This document shows, piece after piece, positions 10,711 to 21,214 of a stretch of DNA of 64,000 nt. Each line of letters begins with the position of its first letter. Positions within the stretch are counted from its first letter, which is position 1. The DNA comes from Orychophragmus violaceus (Eukaryota; Streptophyta; Magnoliopsida; Brassicales; Brassicaceae). The translations under genes were made by a program, and so were the position numbers. The notes beneath the pieces were generated by a model. That model made no database searches. It worked only from the letters and a program-made list of their open reading frames with translations, and was not told the origin of the DNA. The stretch lies in contig CM058230.1 in the NCBI GenBank assembly GCA_030180135.1, positions 101,485,503 through 101,549,502 of the forward strand. Reading direction: 5' to 3'.

Positions 10711-10719
10711 ACTTATATA
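10711..10719 (-). promoter_or_regulatory. TATA box of the SCOOP-like gene
   Basis: On the minus strand GTATATAAGT lies about 66 bp upstream of the ATG at 10,645, a typical spacing for a short plant 5' UTR. A TTGAC W-box core lies further upstream near 10,810. The motif and spacing are seen; function is inferred. Confidence 0.45.
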
Positions 10720-11342
10720 CAGGAGTTAATTTGGGTGAAGTGTTACTATTTAGTATTTACTAATTTAAATTCGTTAAGACCGCACCTTGGTCGGCAACTT
10801 TCTCGTTACATTGACAGACACTAAAAGGTCCACCACCAACTAATGATCTTCACGCGTAAACCAAACATAATACTAATGCGATCATGGATTTAAACACATA
10901 ACAAGGAAGGAACAACTGTTTCTTACTTTATTTTCAAAAAGAAACGACATGTTTTAAACGACTCGGTCTATATCTAATAGGCATACAATTATATTGGGTA
11001 AACGACCTATTTCCCCACCATAAGTATCATATATTAAGAGATCAACACAATGTTACAGCTTCTACCTATATCCCCACCGATTTGAAGATCGAAACATAGA
11101 CACACACAAGTTTGAAAGATCGAAACCCGAATCCCCAACCCACACGGTTTGTCTTGGTTTTCGTGGTTTGATTCGTAAACCGATAGAAAACCACAAATAT
11201 CTAACCAAAATAACAGACCCACTCGTTTTTAGATCCGACTACTTGACCCGGTTTTACAATCCCCAATAAAATCTGAAATCCCTAATTCGACGAACCCTAA
11301 TAAAATCAGACTGGAGCTTCAACAACAAATCAGAACAAGAGG

Positions 11343-11696
11343 ATGAGTAATGAATCTGCAGCTTCGTCTGGAGCGTCAATTGGCCGAGTTAGAAGCCGAG
11401 TCGTCGGTCTCCCGAAAAGGTGCTGGTGTGGCGAGATGGTAGTCTCCAAAATGTCCAACTCCAACAACAATCCTTATAGGCGTTACTATCGGTGTGCATT
11501 TGCTGTTGAAAGGAAGGTAATTCCCTTATATATCATGTAATCGTGAGTTACTATAGTATGTTAATGAATTGATTGTGATTCTCTTGTGTAGCTCACCAAT
11601 GATAATCATGTCTACAAATGGTTTGATGAGGCATTGTCGGAGGAGATAGAAGCTCTTGTGTTTAGGACTGGTAAGATTGAGCAAAAATTGAAATGA
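11343..11696 (+). CDS. GRF-type zinc-finger protein inside the MULE (92 aa, two exons)
   Basis: Exon 1 (11343-11516) ends at GAAAGGAAG|GTAATT and exon 2 (11592-11696) follows TTGTGTAG, keeping frame to a TGA. The protein has a low-complexity Ser/Ala start, then GLPKRCWCGEMVVSK, NPYRRYYRCAFAVERK and a HVYKWFDEAL tail. This order of CxCG, an N-P-x-R-R-x-Y-x-C block and a W-[FD]-[DE] end matches the GRF zinc finger, a small nucleic-acid-binding fold. A downstream in-frame stop removes what may have been a longer coiled-coil C-terminus (an ATG-Glu/Lys-rich stretch follows at about 11,704). Located 205 bp inside the left TIR, it is either a captured host gene or a regular MULE accessory gene. Confidence 0.7.
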
Positions 11697-12207
11697 ATCG
11701 AATGGAAGAAGAGAAGAAGTTGCTAGATGATATACAAATGAAGGTAAAGAGATTGCTCTAGCAAAAGGGAATATGGTGAAGATGATGGTGATTACAATGT
11801 TAGGATGTTTGTTTATTGTTGTTCTCAGTAAGATTGTTTAGGCCTTGAGCATGTGTTTGTAGTGTTTGACATTTGGCATGTTTGTAGTTTGACATTTGAT
11901 ATGTTTGTAATGTTTGACAATTGGTGTGTTTGAAGTTCCTATTAAATCTGTTAAAACATCAAAACCTGCCATCGATAACATACTTAAATATAGTGCAAAA
12001 GGCAAAGGCCAATACTATTCAAAAGATGACACATAATGCCAATACACATGACTAAAAGATGGAACATAAGGCCAATACCTTGATGTTCTAACATCACCTA
12101 AAGCCGCAGAAGACATACATACATATAGCCGCCAAAAACACATCTAAATCCGCACCAAAACAGCTCCTAAGAACCGAAAAAGTTTTTTTAAAAAGTTCAT
12201 AAGATCC

Positions 12208-13834
12208 TCAGTTTGTTTCTTGAGTCAAACAGCCTTGCGTAGCTTCACCTTGTGTAGAAATAGCTTCATATGTCGCACCTTCTAACGCAGCCTACAAAAA
12301 GACAATGATTAGACTTATAACAATAGAAGATTGAAAGTGAGTGTTATGGTACATACCTTAGCCGATCTCTTCTTCTTGTGAAAGCGTGAATTGTGGTTCG
12401 CTTGACCACATACTCCACAATGCATAATCCTCTTCAACACTTTTTCATTCTTTTTGGTTGGTGACTCATTGATCCCTCTCTTCCTCTTTTTGTCCTTCTT
12501 AGTTACCTTCTTCTTTTTCTCCTGTTCTGGAATCTCATGCTCTATGATAGGCGGGTCAGCTCCAACTGGCCAGAACTTTGCACCCCTAATGGGATTAATA
12601 CCTTCCTCATATGTTCTTCTCCAAGTGGGTGTTCTAAACCAATGGCGGACATAGTCTTCAGCTTGTAAACCCCTCTTCAACATCACTCCATATGCATGCT
12701 CACATGGAATCCCTGTGATTTCCCATCTCCTGCAGCTACATGTCCTTTGTTCCAAACTCACCCGATGCGCACATCCACCAATAGTAGCCTCAAATGTCCT
12801 GTTCGTAGATGGCCTTATGGTGCATTCAGATGCTTTCTTATGCAATCCCTGAAGCATCTCGACGACATAAGGAGTGCAAGCTCCTTCATGACCACTAGCA
12901 ATGACGTCTCTTTTTGCTATTCGAACCATAGCCAAACGGGCAATTCTCTCCAACATAGGTACATAAGGCTTGTCCCTGGCTTTACCGATGGAGTTATTAA
13001 ACGACTCTGTCGAGTTGTTCTCTACATCCTCAACAAACGGTCCAAGTTTGTAGAATGCCCTGCACCATGTCTCGGGTTTTGACTTCATCAGAACATCATA
13101 CACCTCTCGATCATACATGAAAATCTTGAATAACTGTGCTCTGTAATCCGCTTGATTGTAACACCAAGCTAAGTTCCATATCAAAGGCTTCATCTCTGGT
13201 TTCTTTCCAAATCAACTCTTCAGATTACCATAAATGTGTCTCACACACATTCTATGCTCAATAGAAGGTAGCTCTACGTTGACAGTAGCAATCAAACCCT
13301 ACCAAAGAGAAAGGATTATCAAACAAAACGAAATCTGATAACTCTTAAGCTATGTCAAAAAAGTCAATGATTATTACCTTCTGGCGATCTGAAACCAACA
13401 CATAACCATGAACATTTGTTTCCTTTACAAACATATGAAATCTTCGTCTTGTCATATCTCTCTTGCTTAAGATTCCTATGAGTTCTCAGAACGTAATCAA
13501 CCACAACCTCCTTAAAAGCTACTCCATTAACAAAGATTTGCCCTAAGTACAATATCCCATTACCTCTCTTAACTGTGTTGCACCTGTAAATCGTCCGCTG
13601 GACTTCATCTCCCTCCTCGTCGGATTCAGTTTCTGTGTAGACATCGTGCCTTACCGGAAGCTCGTCCCGAAACTCGCTGACATCTTTCTCGATGTTGTAG
13701 TCGTTCCGCTCATGTCGATCTCCACCGTCAGAATCAAAATCAGGGGCTCGGTCAAAGTGTGAATCCTTCTCAGGAGGTGAATCGTCTACTGGAGGCTCCG
13801 ATTCTGGGTTTTTCTCCCACTCGACGATCGACAT
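12208..13834 (-). pseudogene. MULE (MURA/FAR1-related) transposase with internal deletion
   Basis: The N-terminal exon (13364-13834) is acidic, then carries the MuDR N-terminal domain (YLGQIFVNGVAFKEVVVDYVL, RYDKTKISYVCKGNKCSW). The C-terminal part resumes near 13,300 with GLIATVNVELPSIEHRMC, the region just after the DDE core in this family. It continues with an in-frame stop near 13,215, then an uninterrupted stretch from 13,193 with the SWIM zinc finger CSCRRWEITGIPCEHAYGV and a Lys-rich tail with a CGVCGQANHNSRFHKKK knuckle. A last exon (about 12,208-12,291) can be joined through AAG|GTATGT. Some 300-400 residues holding the catalytic acids are absent. It is inactive as a transposase; the SWIM portion might still be translated. 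Confidence 0.88.
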
Positions 13835-14206
13835 AGCTCTCTCCGACTCTTTTCTCTCTGGAAATTTGGGATTTTAGTGTCTAGGGTTTTCGATTTGGGA
13901 ATTTCTGGGTATTAAAAATGGGCTGGTTTAGGGAATCGGTTTACTGTGACTAACGGGTCATAATCGGATCCTAATCGGGTTTAGTTAGGTTTAGTTAAGT
14001 TTTCGATTGGTCAGGTTTGCTAATCCAAAAATTAAACCGAAATTTAAATATAATTTCAATTTTATGGGGATTCGGGTTTCGATCTTTCAAACTTGTGTGT
14101 GTCTATGTTTCGATCTTCAAATCGGTGGGGATATAGGTAGAAGCTGTAACATTGTGTTAATCTGTTAATATATGATACTTATGGTGGGGAAATAGGTCGT
14201 TTACCC

Positions 14207-14424
14207 AATTATATTAAACCAAAAATAATGCTGATGAATGTTGTATTTTTCTTTATGTTTAATTGGACATGTTGAACCCTATGGTTTCATGATCATATTA
14301 AAAAGCTTATATTGCCTCAGGAAACATGTTTCAGTTTGTACCTGTCGATGGAATACTCTATTGAGACGACGAGAACAAACTGCTAATTAAGCAGAAGACT
14401 CACCCACTCCTCCGTTATCATTTG
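14207..14424 (-). pseudogene. 3' end and 3' flank of a RING-finger gene cut off by retrotransposon A
   Basis: On the minus strand the 14,387-14,422 segment reads N-D-N-G-G-V-G-E-S-S-A-stop, in frame with the RING reading frame that ends at 48,914 on the other side of element A. The shared ATTTG (14,420-14,424 and 48,914-48,918) is the target duplication. The rest of the segment is AT-rich presumed 3' UTR, preceded by the MULE target duplication at 14,207-14,215. Confidence 0.7.
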
Positions 14425-14903
14425 TGTTGATCTTGTGACTATAGGCATTGAGCTGGTCATGTTAATACCGGTTGTGGTATTGGTCTAATGGTACTTTAGG
14501 TGAGCTATTGATTAATAGGTTTATTAGTTGGTTTAGCTGATCTTGGGTTGTACAGGTTCTTCTCAAGTTATAAGAGAAGTAAAGGGTTTGTTATTGTTGG
14601 CACTAACCGTGGAGAAAGGTAGCGAGAGAGAGAGTGTTGTGAGCTGAGTGAACTTGGGATCAATCTTGTTCTTGAGAGGGTGGGAGTTCATTGTTTGGGT
14701 TGTACATTCTGTCTCGGTAATTCTTTATAGTAGATCGTTGCTTGTGCCGTTAAGCCCCAGACGTAAGGATCTCACTCGAGACCTGAACTGGGTTAACAAT
14801 TTCTTGTGTTCTTAAGCTTTCGCATTTCTACTTCTTTATCTTCTTTCAATTGGTTACAAAATCATCAACTTCGTGTGAGGGATTCCGAGTTAGATTCGCA
14901 ACA
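14425..14903 (+). repeat. Element A 5' LTR
   Basis: It starts TGTTGATCTTGTGAC and ends GATTCGCAACA, directly followed by the tRNA-Met primer-binding site AGTGGTATCAGAGCC. It pairs with the LTR at 48,433-48,913. Confidence 0.95.
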
Positions 14904-14935
14904 AGTGGTATCAGAGCCATTAGGTTCTGGGATCG

Positions 14936-15188
14936 ATGTCAAAATTGATGGGAAAACCGAGAATCGAGGTCGCAATCTTCGATGGACAAGGTGATTTCTC
15001 GATGTGGAAGAAGAGGATGCTCGCACATCTATCAATTCTGGGATTGAAAGGAGCTTTGGTGGAGGAGACACCAGACGTGAGCTCAAGCACCAAGATCGTC
15101 ATCAAGAAGGACGGATCAGAAGCGGATTTCAAGGAAAGGCAGGAACAAGATGAGGCGGATCGTCTCGAGAAACCTGAGAGAGCCATGG
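14936..15188 (+). pseudogene. Element A gag, N-terminal part
   Basis: ATG 32 nt after the LTR opens a copia gag: FDGQGDFSMWKKRMLAHLSI is the usual F-x-G-x-x-x-W-x-x-x-M start. It runs to EKPERAM, where element B interrupts it. The frame resumes at 44,582 (DMLTLNLGDHVLRKL) after the CATGG target duplication, so gag was intact in this stretch when B inserted. Confidence 0.9.
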
Positions 15189-15887
15189 TGTTGGGATTAT
15201 AACCTGAAATCACATTGTACTTACTCTAGAGATAGTTGTATTGTCAAGATCGGACAATTCATGTGATACTGGGTAGTCATAATGTTTTGCTAGAAACCGC
15301 TTATGACAAATGAGTTGTAACTCAATTCCAGTATCGTGTGAACCTACAGGGTCACACACCTAAGAAAGTTGGACATAGTTCGTATGGGATTGATCATTGG
15401 CATATGGTCTGGTCGATGTGTATTGGATATATATCGAATATGAGTTTTAAAGATGTGTGTCAATCGACACTACTAAGTGTGTCTGTTGACACAAGGCCGA
15501 AACCGAAACTGATGTTTCGGTTTACGTCGAGGCCTGTGCATATATATATAAGTGATCTTATGTATTTCGATCTAGTTGGACGAGAGCGCCGCCCAGACAG
15601 TTTTTCTCAGAGAGAAAATCACAGAAACCTCTAGAAACTCAGTTCCCAGGAGATCCGATTCCCGGCACTAGCATCCCGGTGGATTCCAGCTTGTGTGCGT
15701 GTGGACTGCAGTAGAGGCGCGGCATCTGAGGCGCTCCAGTGATCTCGTTTATCTGACCATCTTCCGCTGCCAATCTCCAGGTAAACGCTAGATCGATCCA
15801 TGATTCAATTAACTAGACCCTAGATCCTATGCTTCGGGAACCTGACAACAATTCCGAATCTGGTAGAATTGGCTCGAAGTTCCTTCA
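15189..15887 (+). repeat. Element B 5' LTR (with ~70 bp absent from its 3' LTR)
   Basis: Same ends as the 3' LTR but about 70 bp longer. The extra stretch (about 15,461-15,531) contains ATCGACACT, TGTTGACACA and a hairpin with perfect 10-bp arms AAACCGAAAC/GTTTCGGTTT. Short GTC repeats bound the missing segment in the other LTR, so a deletion there is the simpler reading. Confidence 0.93.
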
Positions 15888-17333
15888 GTGGTATCAGAAC
15901 CTTAGGGTTTTACATTGAATCGAACCTGTTCATAGAATTTGATGAGTTAAATTCGTTCATTAGTAAATATGAGTTAGAACAGGTGAGATCGAATCTGATA
16001 AAAAAACGATTATGTGTTCTCGCACAGTGTCGATCGACACACTAGGTGTGTCGGTCGACACAGAATAGCAAAACAGACAGAATCGGCGGCTAGGGTTTTT
16101 CGCGAAGAAAAAACCGAAAGCCTGTTGTGTCGATCGACACAGGTTGAGTGTCGGTCGACACAGAACAGATTCGGTCGAGTGTTGATCGACACAGGTTGAG
16201 TGTCGGTCGACACAGACCTAGCGAATGGTTAATCGGTTCAATTGGATTGGACCGGTTATCATGCTTGGTTAAATCCGATCAGATCGGTTTAAATTGGATG
16301 AATTGGTTCAATTGGATTGAACTGATTATCTCAATTAGCATGAACCGATGGGTTGAATCAGTTTGATTGGATAAAACGGTTCAACTGAATTGGACCGGTT
16401 ATCGCAATCAGTTGAAACTGGTTAAAACGGTTTAAGATTGGATGAATTGATTCAATTGGATTGAACCAATTATCGCAATTAGTATAAACCGATTTGAATG
16501 GTTAAGATCAGTTTGATCTGATAAGTCGGTTCAATTGGATTGAACCGGTTATCAAAACTATCTTCGTTTTAGGTCTATGTCGAACGTCACACATGGGTTG
16601 TGTCGATCGACATGACCGGTTCATTGAACCGGGTTAATTGGATTAACCGGTTATTGAAGTCCGGTTTTGGTTTGGTGGTGTCGATCGACAGACATGGTCT
16701 GCGTCGATGGACACAGTACTCGCAATTCTGGTTATTGAACCTTGAATTTGCAGAAACCAAACTAGACTTAAACCTTGATCAAAGCTTAGTTTCAATATGG
16801 TCAACTGTCAAGACTCATTTCGTTGTGTGATGGTCTAGCCAAGAGCTTGTTGTCCACAATTACGTGAGTAAGGCAGGTAGTTATGTTGATGGACTTGCGG
16901 TGCTAAAGATCAACAATTACATGACCTAAGAGATTGATTTGCTAAACTTTTTGGGTTTAGTTTCCTCAACTAAATATCAAGTAACCTTGATGTCTTTCCC
17001 AATCTTGTCTACTGTCAAGACTCGTGTCGTTTGTTGGATAGTCTTGGAGTCCTTGGTGTCCACTGCAACATGAGTAAGGCAGGTGGTCATTGACAGACTT
17101 GCAGTGCGACTGTCAGTGATCACAAGATAGAAAAGATTGGTTTTACTTGACTGAGCTATCAGAAGTTCTGGGCCCAGAGACTTCAGAGTGGATTAGACAT
17201 AGTTTGTCTCATCCACGACCAAGAGTTGTACTGGGTACAATTATCAATGATTTGCTTACCTTGATAACTAAAGTTTGGGTGATGGCGAGTCGCCCACTCA
17301 AATTTTGGTGAAGTATGGATCTTGGATAATTAT
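15888..17333 (+). other. Element B 5' leader: palindrome array and ~75-bp tandem repeats
   Basis: After the primer-binding site come several copies of TGTCGATCGACA or TGTCGGTCGACA (about 16,027-16,220 and 16,604-16,695). From about 16,225 to 16,650 lie some six imperfect units of 70-80 bp, each centred on GGTTCAATTGGATTGAACC, itself an inverted repeat. The remainder (16,700-17,333) matches the D leader in outline, ending GGATCTTGGATAATTAT. No coding sequence; it would be the packaging/leader region of B RNA. Confidence 0.7.
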
Positions 17334-18295
17334 TGTAATACCCTGTATAAAGAAATAGTCAACGGGCAGCGGAAATGTCAACGGAGGGCGTTTTCGTAAA
17401 TTTACGAAGTTAAGGGGCATTTTGGTAATTTTACCAAAATACGGGCCGGAATCTAAGACGGGCCAAATGTTATTCTTTTTAAAGAAAGAAAACATCTAGA
17501 AGATCAAGAATGGTGAAGACGGACCGTAGACGAGTTTTTCGGGTTATCGGGAATGGAAACCGATAAAACCGACAAAACTTGTAAAATTCATAACAGGAGC
17601 TACGAGTGTCCGTTCGAGGTGATTCAAATTTCTAAAATCACCTAAGAGCATCTAGAATCTGAAAACTATGCTTGGTGGATTTATAGAAGCAGATAAAGAG
17701 TTTAAAAAAATATTCAACGTAAAACCGGTTTTTCCGAGAAACTGATACAATGTTCGGGCAAGTGAGAAGACCTTCTAAACTCCACCAAAAATTATGAAAT
17801 TTTTACCACAGCTCCATTATAATATGAAAAAGACACGGTTAAAAGGATGAAGCAAGATTTGATGCCAAGATCAAGTTATAAATTTTAGATCATTAATGGG
17901 TGATTAATGACTAAAACTCCAAAATAAATTCAAGGGAGCTTGGGCCTGGTTTGGGATTATTTGAGATGATGACTGAAGTTATTATGGACTTGAGGAAAGC
18001 CCATTTACAATCCTTTGCCACGAAATTATTCAAGAAGAAAATAAAAGAGGCTTGGTGAACTAGATTCAATGAATCTACAAGAGGGTTTTGGACCTAAATC
18101 AAAAGGGGCTTTTACATGGGCTGTGCAGATTTGAAATGGGTACTAAAATGAGCTATTTTTGGCCCTGCATGAGAGAGGAGGCGTGGCATGAGAAGAAGGG
18201 AGAAGAGTGGATGGACACATGGCTACATATAATCACTTAAAGATTGCTATAAAAAGGGGGTGAGGCCTCCTCATTTCTTCACACCAACAAAAACA

Positions 18296-18640
18296 AAAAC
18301 AAGAGAAGAGAAGGAGAGGAGGAGAGGAAAGGCGTGGGAAGAAGAAGAAGAAGTAGAAGAAGAAGATGAAGAAGGAGGAAGCCGGAGGAGAAGAAGAAGA
18401 AGAAGGAGGAGGAGGAGAGAAGAAGAAGAAGACCGGAGGAAGAGGAAGAAAGAGAGAAAGAGGAGAGAAAGAGGAGAGAGAAAGTAGAGAGAAAGAAGAA
18501 AGAGAAAGAAGAGAGAGAGCCGGAAGAGGGAGAAACATAAGGAGAGCCGGAAGAGAGAGAAAGAAGAAAGGGAAAGAAGAGAGAGAGCCGGAAGAGGGAG
18601 AAGATAAAGAGAACTGTAGGAGAGAGAAAGGAGATTAGTC
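18296..18640 (+). repeat. GAA/GAG purine microsatellite in C 5' LTR
   Basis: About 340 bp consist almost solely of A and G (AAGAAG, GAGAGA, GCCGGAAGAG motifs). The corresponding tract of the 3' LTR has a long extra uninterrupted GAA run. Confidence 0.9.
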
Positions 18641-19478
18641 CGGAGGCTCGATCGGAATCACGAAGGTCAGCGGTATGGTCAAGTGCGGGTCAACCGGTTT
18701 AGGAAGTCAAAGTCAACGCGGTCAACGTCGGAAAACGAGCCGGTCAACGCTCGGTTTGACGGTTGTTCGGTGGTTCGGAGTGTTCATGAGTTCGTGTTCG
18801 GGTTTGTTCAGGAGGTTCAGGTTAGTTCGGGGTCTCGGGAATCCGTATCCGCATCCTTGCCGTTCGTTCCGTCAAATCACTGTGAGTCGGCTCAAAACAC
18901 CGTAGATGCATGTAGAACGTTAAATGGGAAACCGTAGTGATAAGAATGCGTACCCGAGAATGTGAATTGAGTTGATTGATGGATTGGTTGAATTAACGGT
19001 AAACCGGCTAGGGTTAAAGAAGCATGATAGGCTTAATTGGATTAAACCTGTTTGTGTGCCGCTAGGTTGATAGCGTTGTTGCGTGATGCATTCATATAGT
19101 CGTGGCATGAGTAGGACTATATATGCATATATAAGTAAGTAAAGAACGGAGATTGAATGAACATATATACGGGAATTAAGACGAGTTAAAATACGGAGTT
19201 GAACCCGAACGAACGTATAGCATATGAACGGTATCGGGATTACCCGAGGTTAAATGAATGAAATAATGAATGATGAGACGTCGGGGAGTTTAGCAAGTGG
19301 CTAGCTCTAAACCGACGGATCGAGGAGTTGTTAAAAGATGATTAGGATTGGTTAAGAAATGAGAAGTGTTATGATTGGTGAACCGTCTACGGGTTAACAA
19401 GCGGTTAACCCAAGGTAGCGGGTGTGGATTGATTAAAAGACGCTAGAAACCCTAATAGGCCTGTGTGTGATGGTGTGA

Positions 19479-19716
19479 GTCTACTTCGGTGTTGGGCCGA
19501 GTAGACTATTGATTGTGTGATGGTGTGAGTCTACTTCGGTGTTGGGCCGAGTAGACTGTTTATTGTGTGATGGTGTGGTGTTGTGTGGTTGTGGTTGATC
19601 TTTGTGTGCAGGCCTTTAGATCGTCTCGGTGTTGGGCCGAGCGATCCTCGTTGTTACTTAACGCGGTCACGGGACCGGTTAAGTTGTGGTGCTGACTCGG
19701 TGCGGTGCCGAGTCAG
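19479..19716 (+). other. Array of four stem-loops in C 5' LTR
   Basis: Four inverted repeats with similar cores lie in 240 bp: GTCTACTTCGG/CCGAGTAGAC at 19,479-19,506 and again at 19,529-19,556, GATCGTCTCGG/CCGAGCGATC at 19,619-19,646, and CTGACTCGG/CCGAGTCAG at 19,692-19,716. The first three enclose TGTTGGG-type loops. The 3' LTR has all four (38,329-38,566). Arms differ between hairpins while pairing is kept. Confidence 0.65.
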
Positions 19717-21214
19717 AGTGGTGGTGTGTGTGAGTAGACTTGCGGGATGCGGGGTTGAGTTGTTGTGGTGGTTGATTGAGATCGATTGCTAGAGTCCAAG
19801 CGAGTCTGCGTGTTTACATTACTGCACTAGGACTCTAGGGTGCGTTAGATCCCGCAAGTCTAGGTGTTTGATTACGTTCTGGTACTTCCATCCCGATTGG
19901 ATCCTCGGGAGTTGATAACCTGGTCAGTTAGTGCTGGCAGGTGCGAACTTATGGAGTGACGTCTGTAGGGTGTAGTCCGGAGAATACGGGGTCGCGTCCT
20001 AGGGCCGGACTGCATGGAAGCTCGGGTTGCCGGGGTTAAGCGGAGTCGCCGCGTATCGATGGACAGAGAACGGTGTCCTAGTCGTTGGGTGAACAGCTAG
20101 GAGTCACGTGGGTTAGTTGTCATATCGGTAACAGTGAGAACCCGTGGAAGTTACCAGGATCGTAGGGGCCTAGTGTGTGTGTTTTGGTGTATTCGGTTGT
20201 GCGCGGTAGATAGATCGAGTCTCAATCGGGGACATGTGCCGCAGTGCTCCCGATTTCCTCTAATCGCCTTATCTTTCTTTTGGCAATTGATTGTGTGTGG
20301 GCTCGACGCGACGTGGTAGTGCGTGATCGGCTATTGTGTTTGATTGATTGTTATTTTGGGGTTTTCGGGCGGGAATCTATAGATGATAGATAGATTAGAA
20401 GCCCTAGTGGGGAGCCGATTCACTGGGTGATCTTAGATCGCTCATTAGACTCTTTTTGTGTTTTTCAGGTGTAGCAGCGACAGACGCGGGGAACTCGGTG
20501 TAGTGTTGGGATTGCTTGTGGCGGGGTATTGATTCGATGAGTTGGATGTTTTATTTCGGTTCGGCTTGTCGCCAATTTTGTATTGAGCTTTGAGTATTGT
20601 TGTTTGTGGATTGACGATATGATTTGTAAAAATGACGATTAAACGTTGTGCTGAACGTTTGATTACTCAGAAATGAATATGCTTCCCTGATATTGTGTTT
20701 AGTCCGAACCGACACAACTCACAGAAGTGGTGCAAGGCGTACGACTTGTACTATGGAAGTGAGGATAGCGGAGTCAAGGACGGGTTAGTGCGAGCCTTTG
20801 TCTCAAAACGATCTGTCTCTGGCTTCAACCTGTGGTGAACTTTTCCTGTTCGACTTGCTCGGGTCCGACCGGTCATGTTCTTGTTTGATTGTTGACCGGT
20901 CAGCTCGACGGTCAGCGGAGAATGGGAAAGGGGCATTACAAAAAGGTGGTATCAGAGCATGGTTCTGCATGGGTTTCGAAGCTATTCATTTCTGAGTGTT
21001 TTCCATGGTTTTATCGAGTCAAAATTGTGTCTTACCCAAGCATCCATTAGGAAACCGAGCCGCGTTCGTAAATCCGAGGTTGGGATGGGGTAGGAAATTT
21101 GTATTATGTGTACTAATGTTCATTTGTGATTTTGATTGCAGACAGCAGCAGAGTGTCCCTGGACGGAGTGTGTGTGGGTGTGTGCATTGGGTGTGTGAGA
21201 TTGCCACGAGCAGT

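Larger units (their letters stand above)
10996..14206. mobile_element. Mutator-like element (MULE) with ~142-bp TIRs and 9-bp target duplication
   Basis: Both ends read GGGTAAACGACCTATTTCCC inward, and the inverted match continues for about 142 bp (10,996-11,137 and 14,065-14,206) with only a few mismatches. Perfect 9-bp direct repeats AATTATATT flank it (10,987-10,995 and 14,207-14,215), the Mutator signature. Inside, a GRF zinc-finger gene reads rightward and a MURA-type transposase with its central part missing reads leftward. Near-identical TIRs suggest recent insertion. It must have been moved by a transposase supplied elsewhere, because its own lacks the DDE region. Confidence 0.93.
17334..20940 (+). 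repeat. Element C 5' LTR (3,607 bp)
   Basis: It begins TGTAATACCCTG and ends GGGGCATTACA, followed by AAAAGGTGGTATCAGAGC. It contains a purine-rich GAA/GAG tract (about 18,300-18,640) and a set of stem-loops with CGGTGTTGGGCCG loops (19,479-19,716). Several short ORFs inside recur in the other LTR only because the whole LTR is duplicated. Confidence 0.95.

Noticed and set aside
16020..16235. The TCGATCGA repeats as a CRISPR-like array
   Set aside because: Eukaryotic context, spacers are not unique or uniform, and repeats are imperfect palindromes inside a retrotransposon leader.
18675..18937. Reading frames present in both C LTRs (18,675 and 37,523) that look conserved
   Set aside because: They are conserved only because LTRs are copies of each other; they overlap in two frames and match no family.
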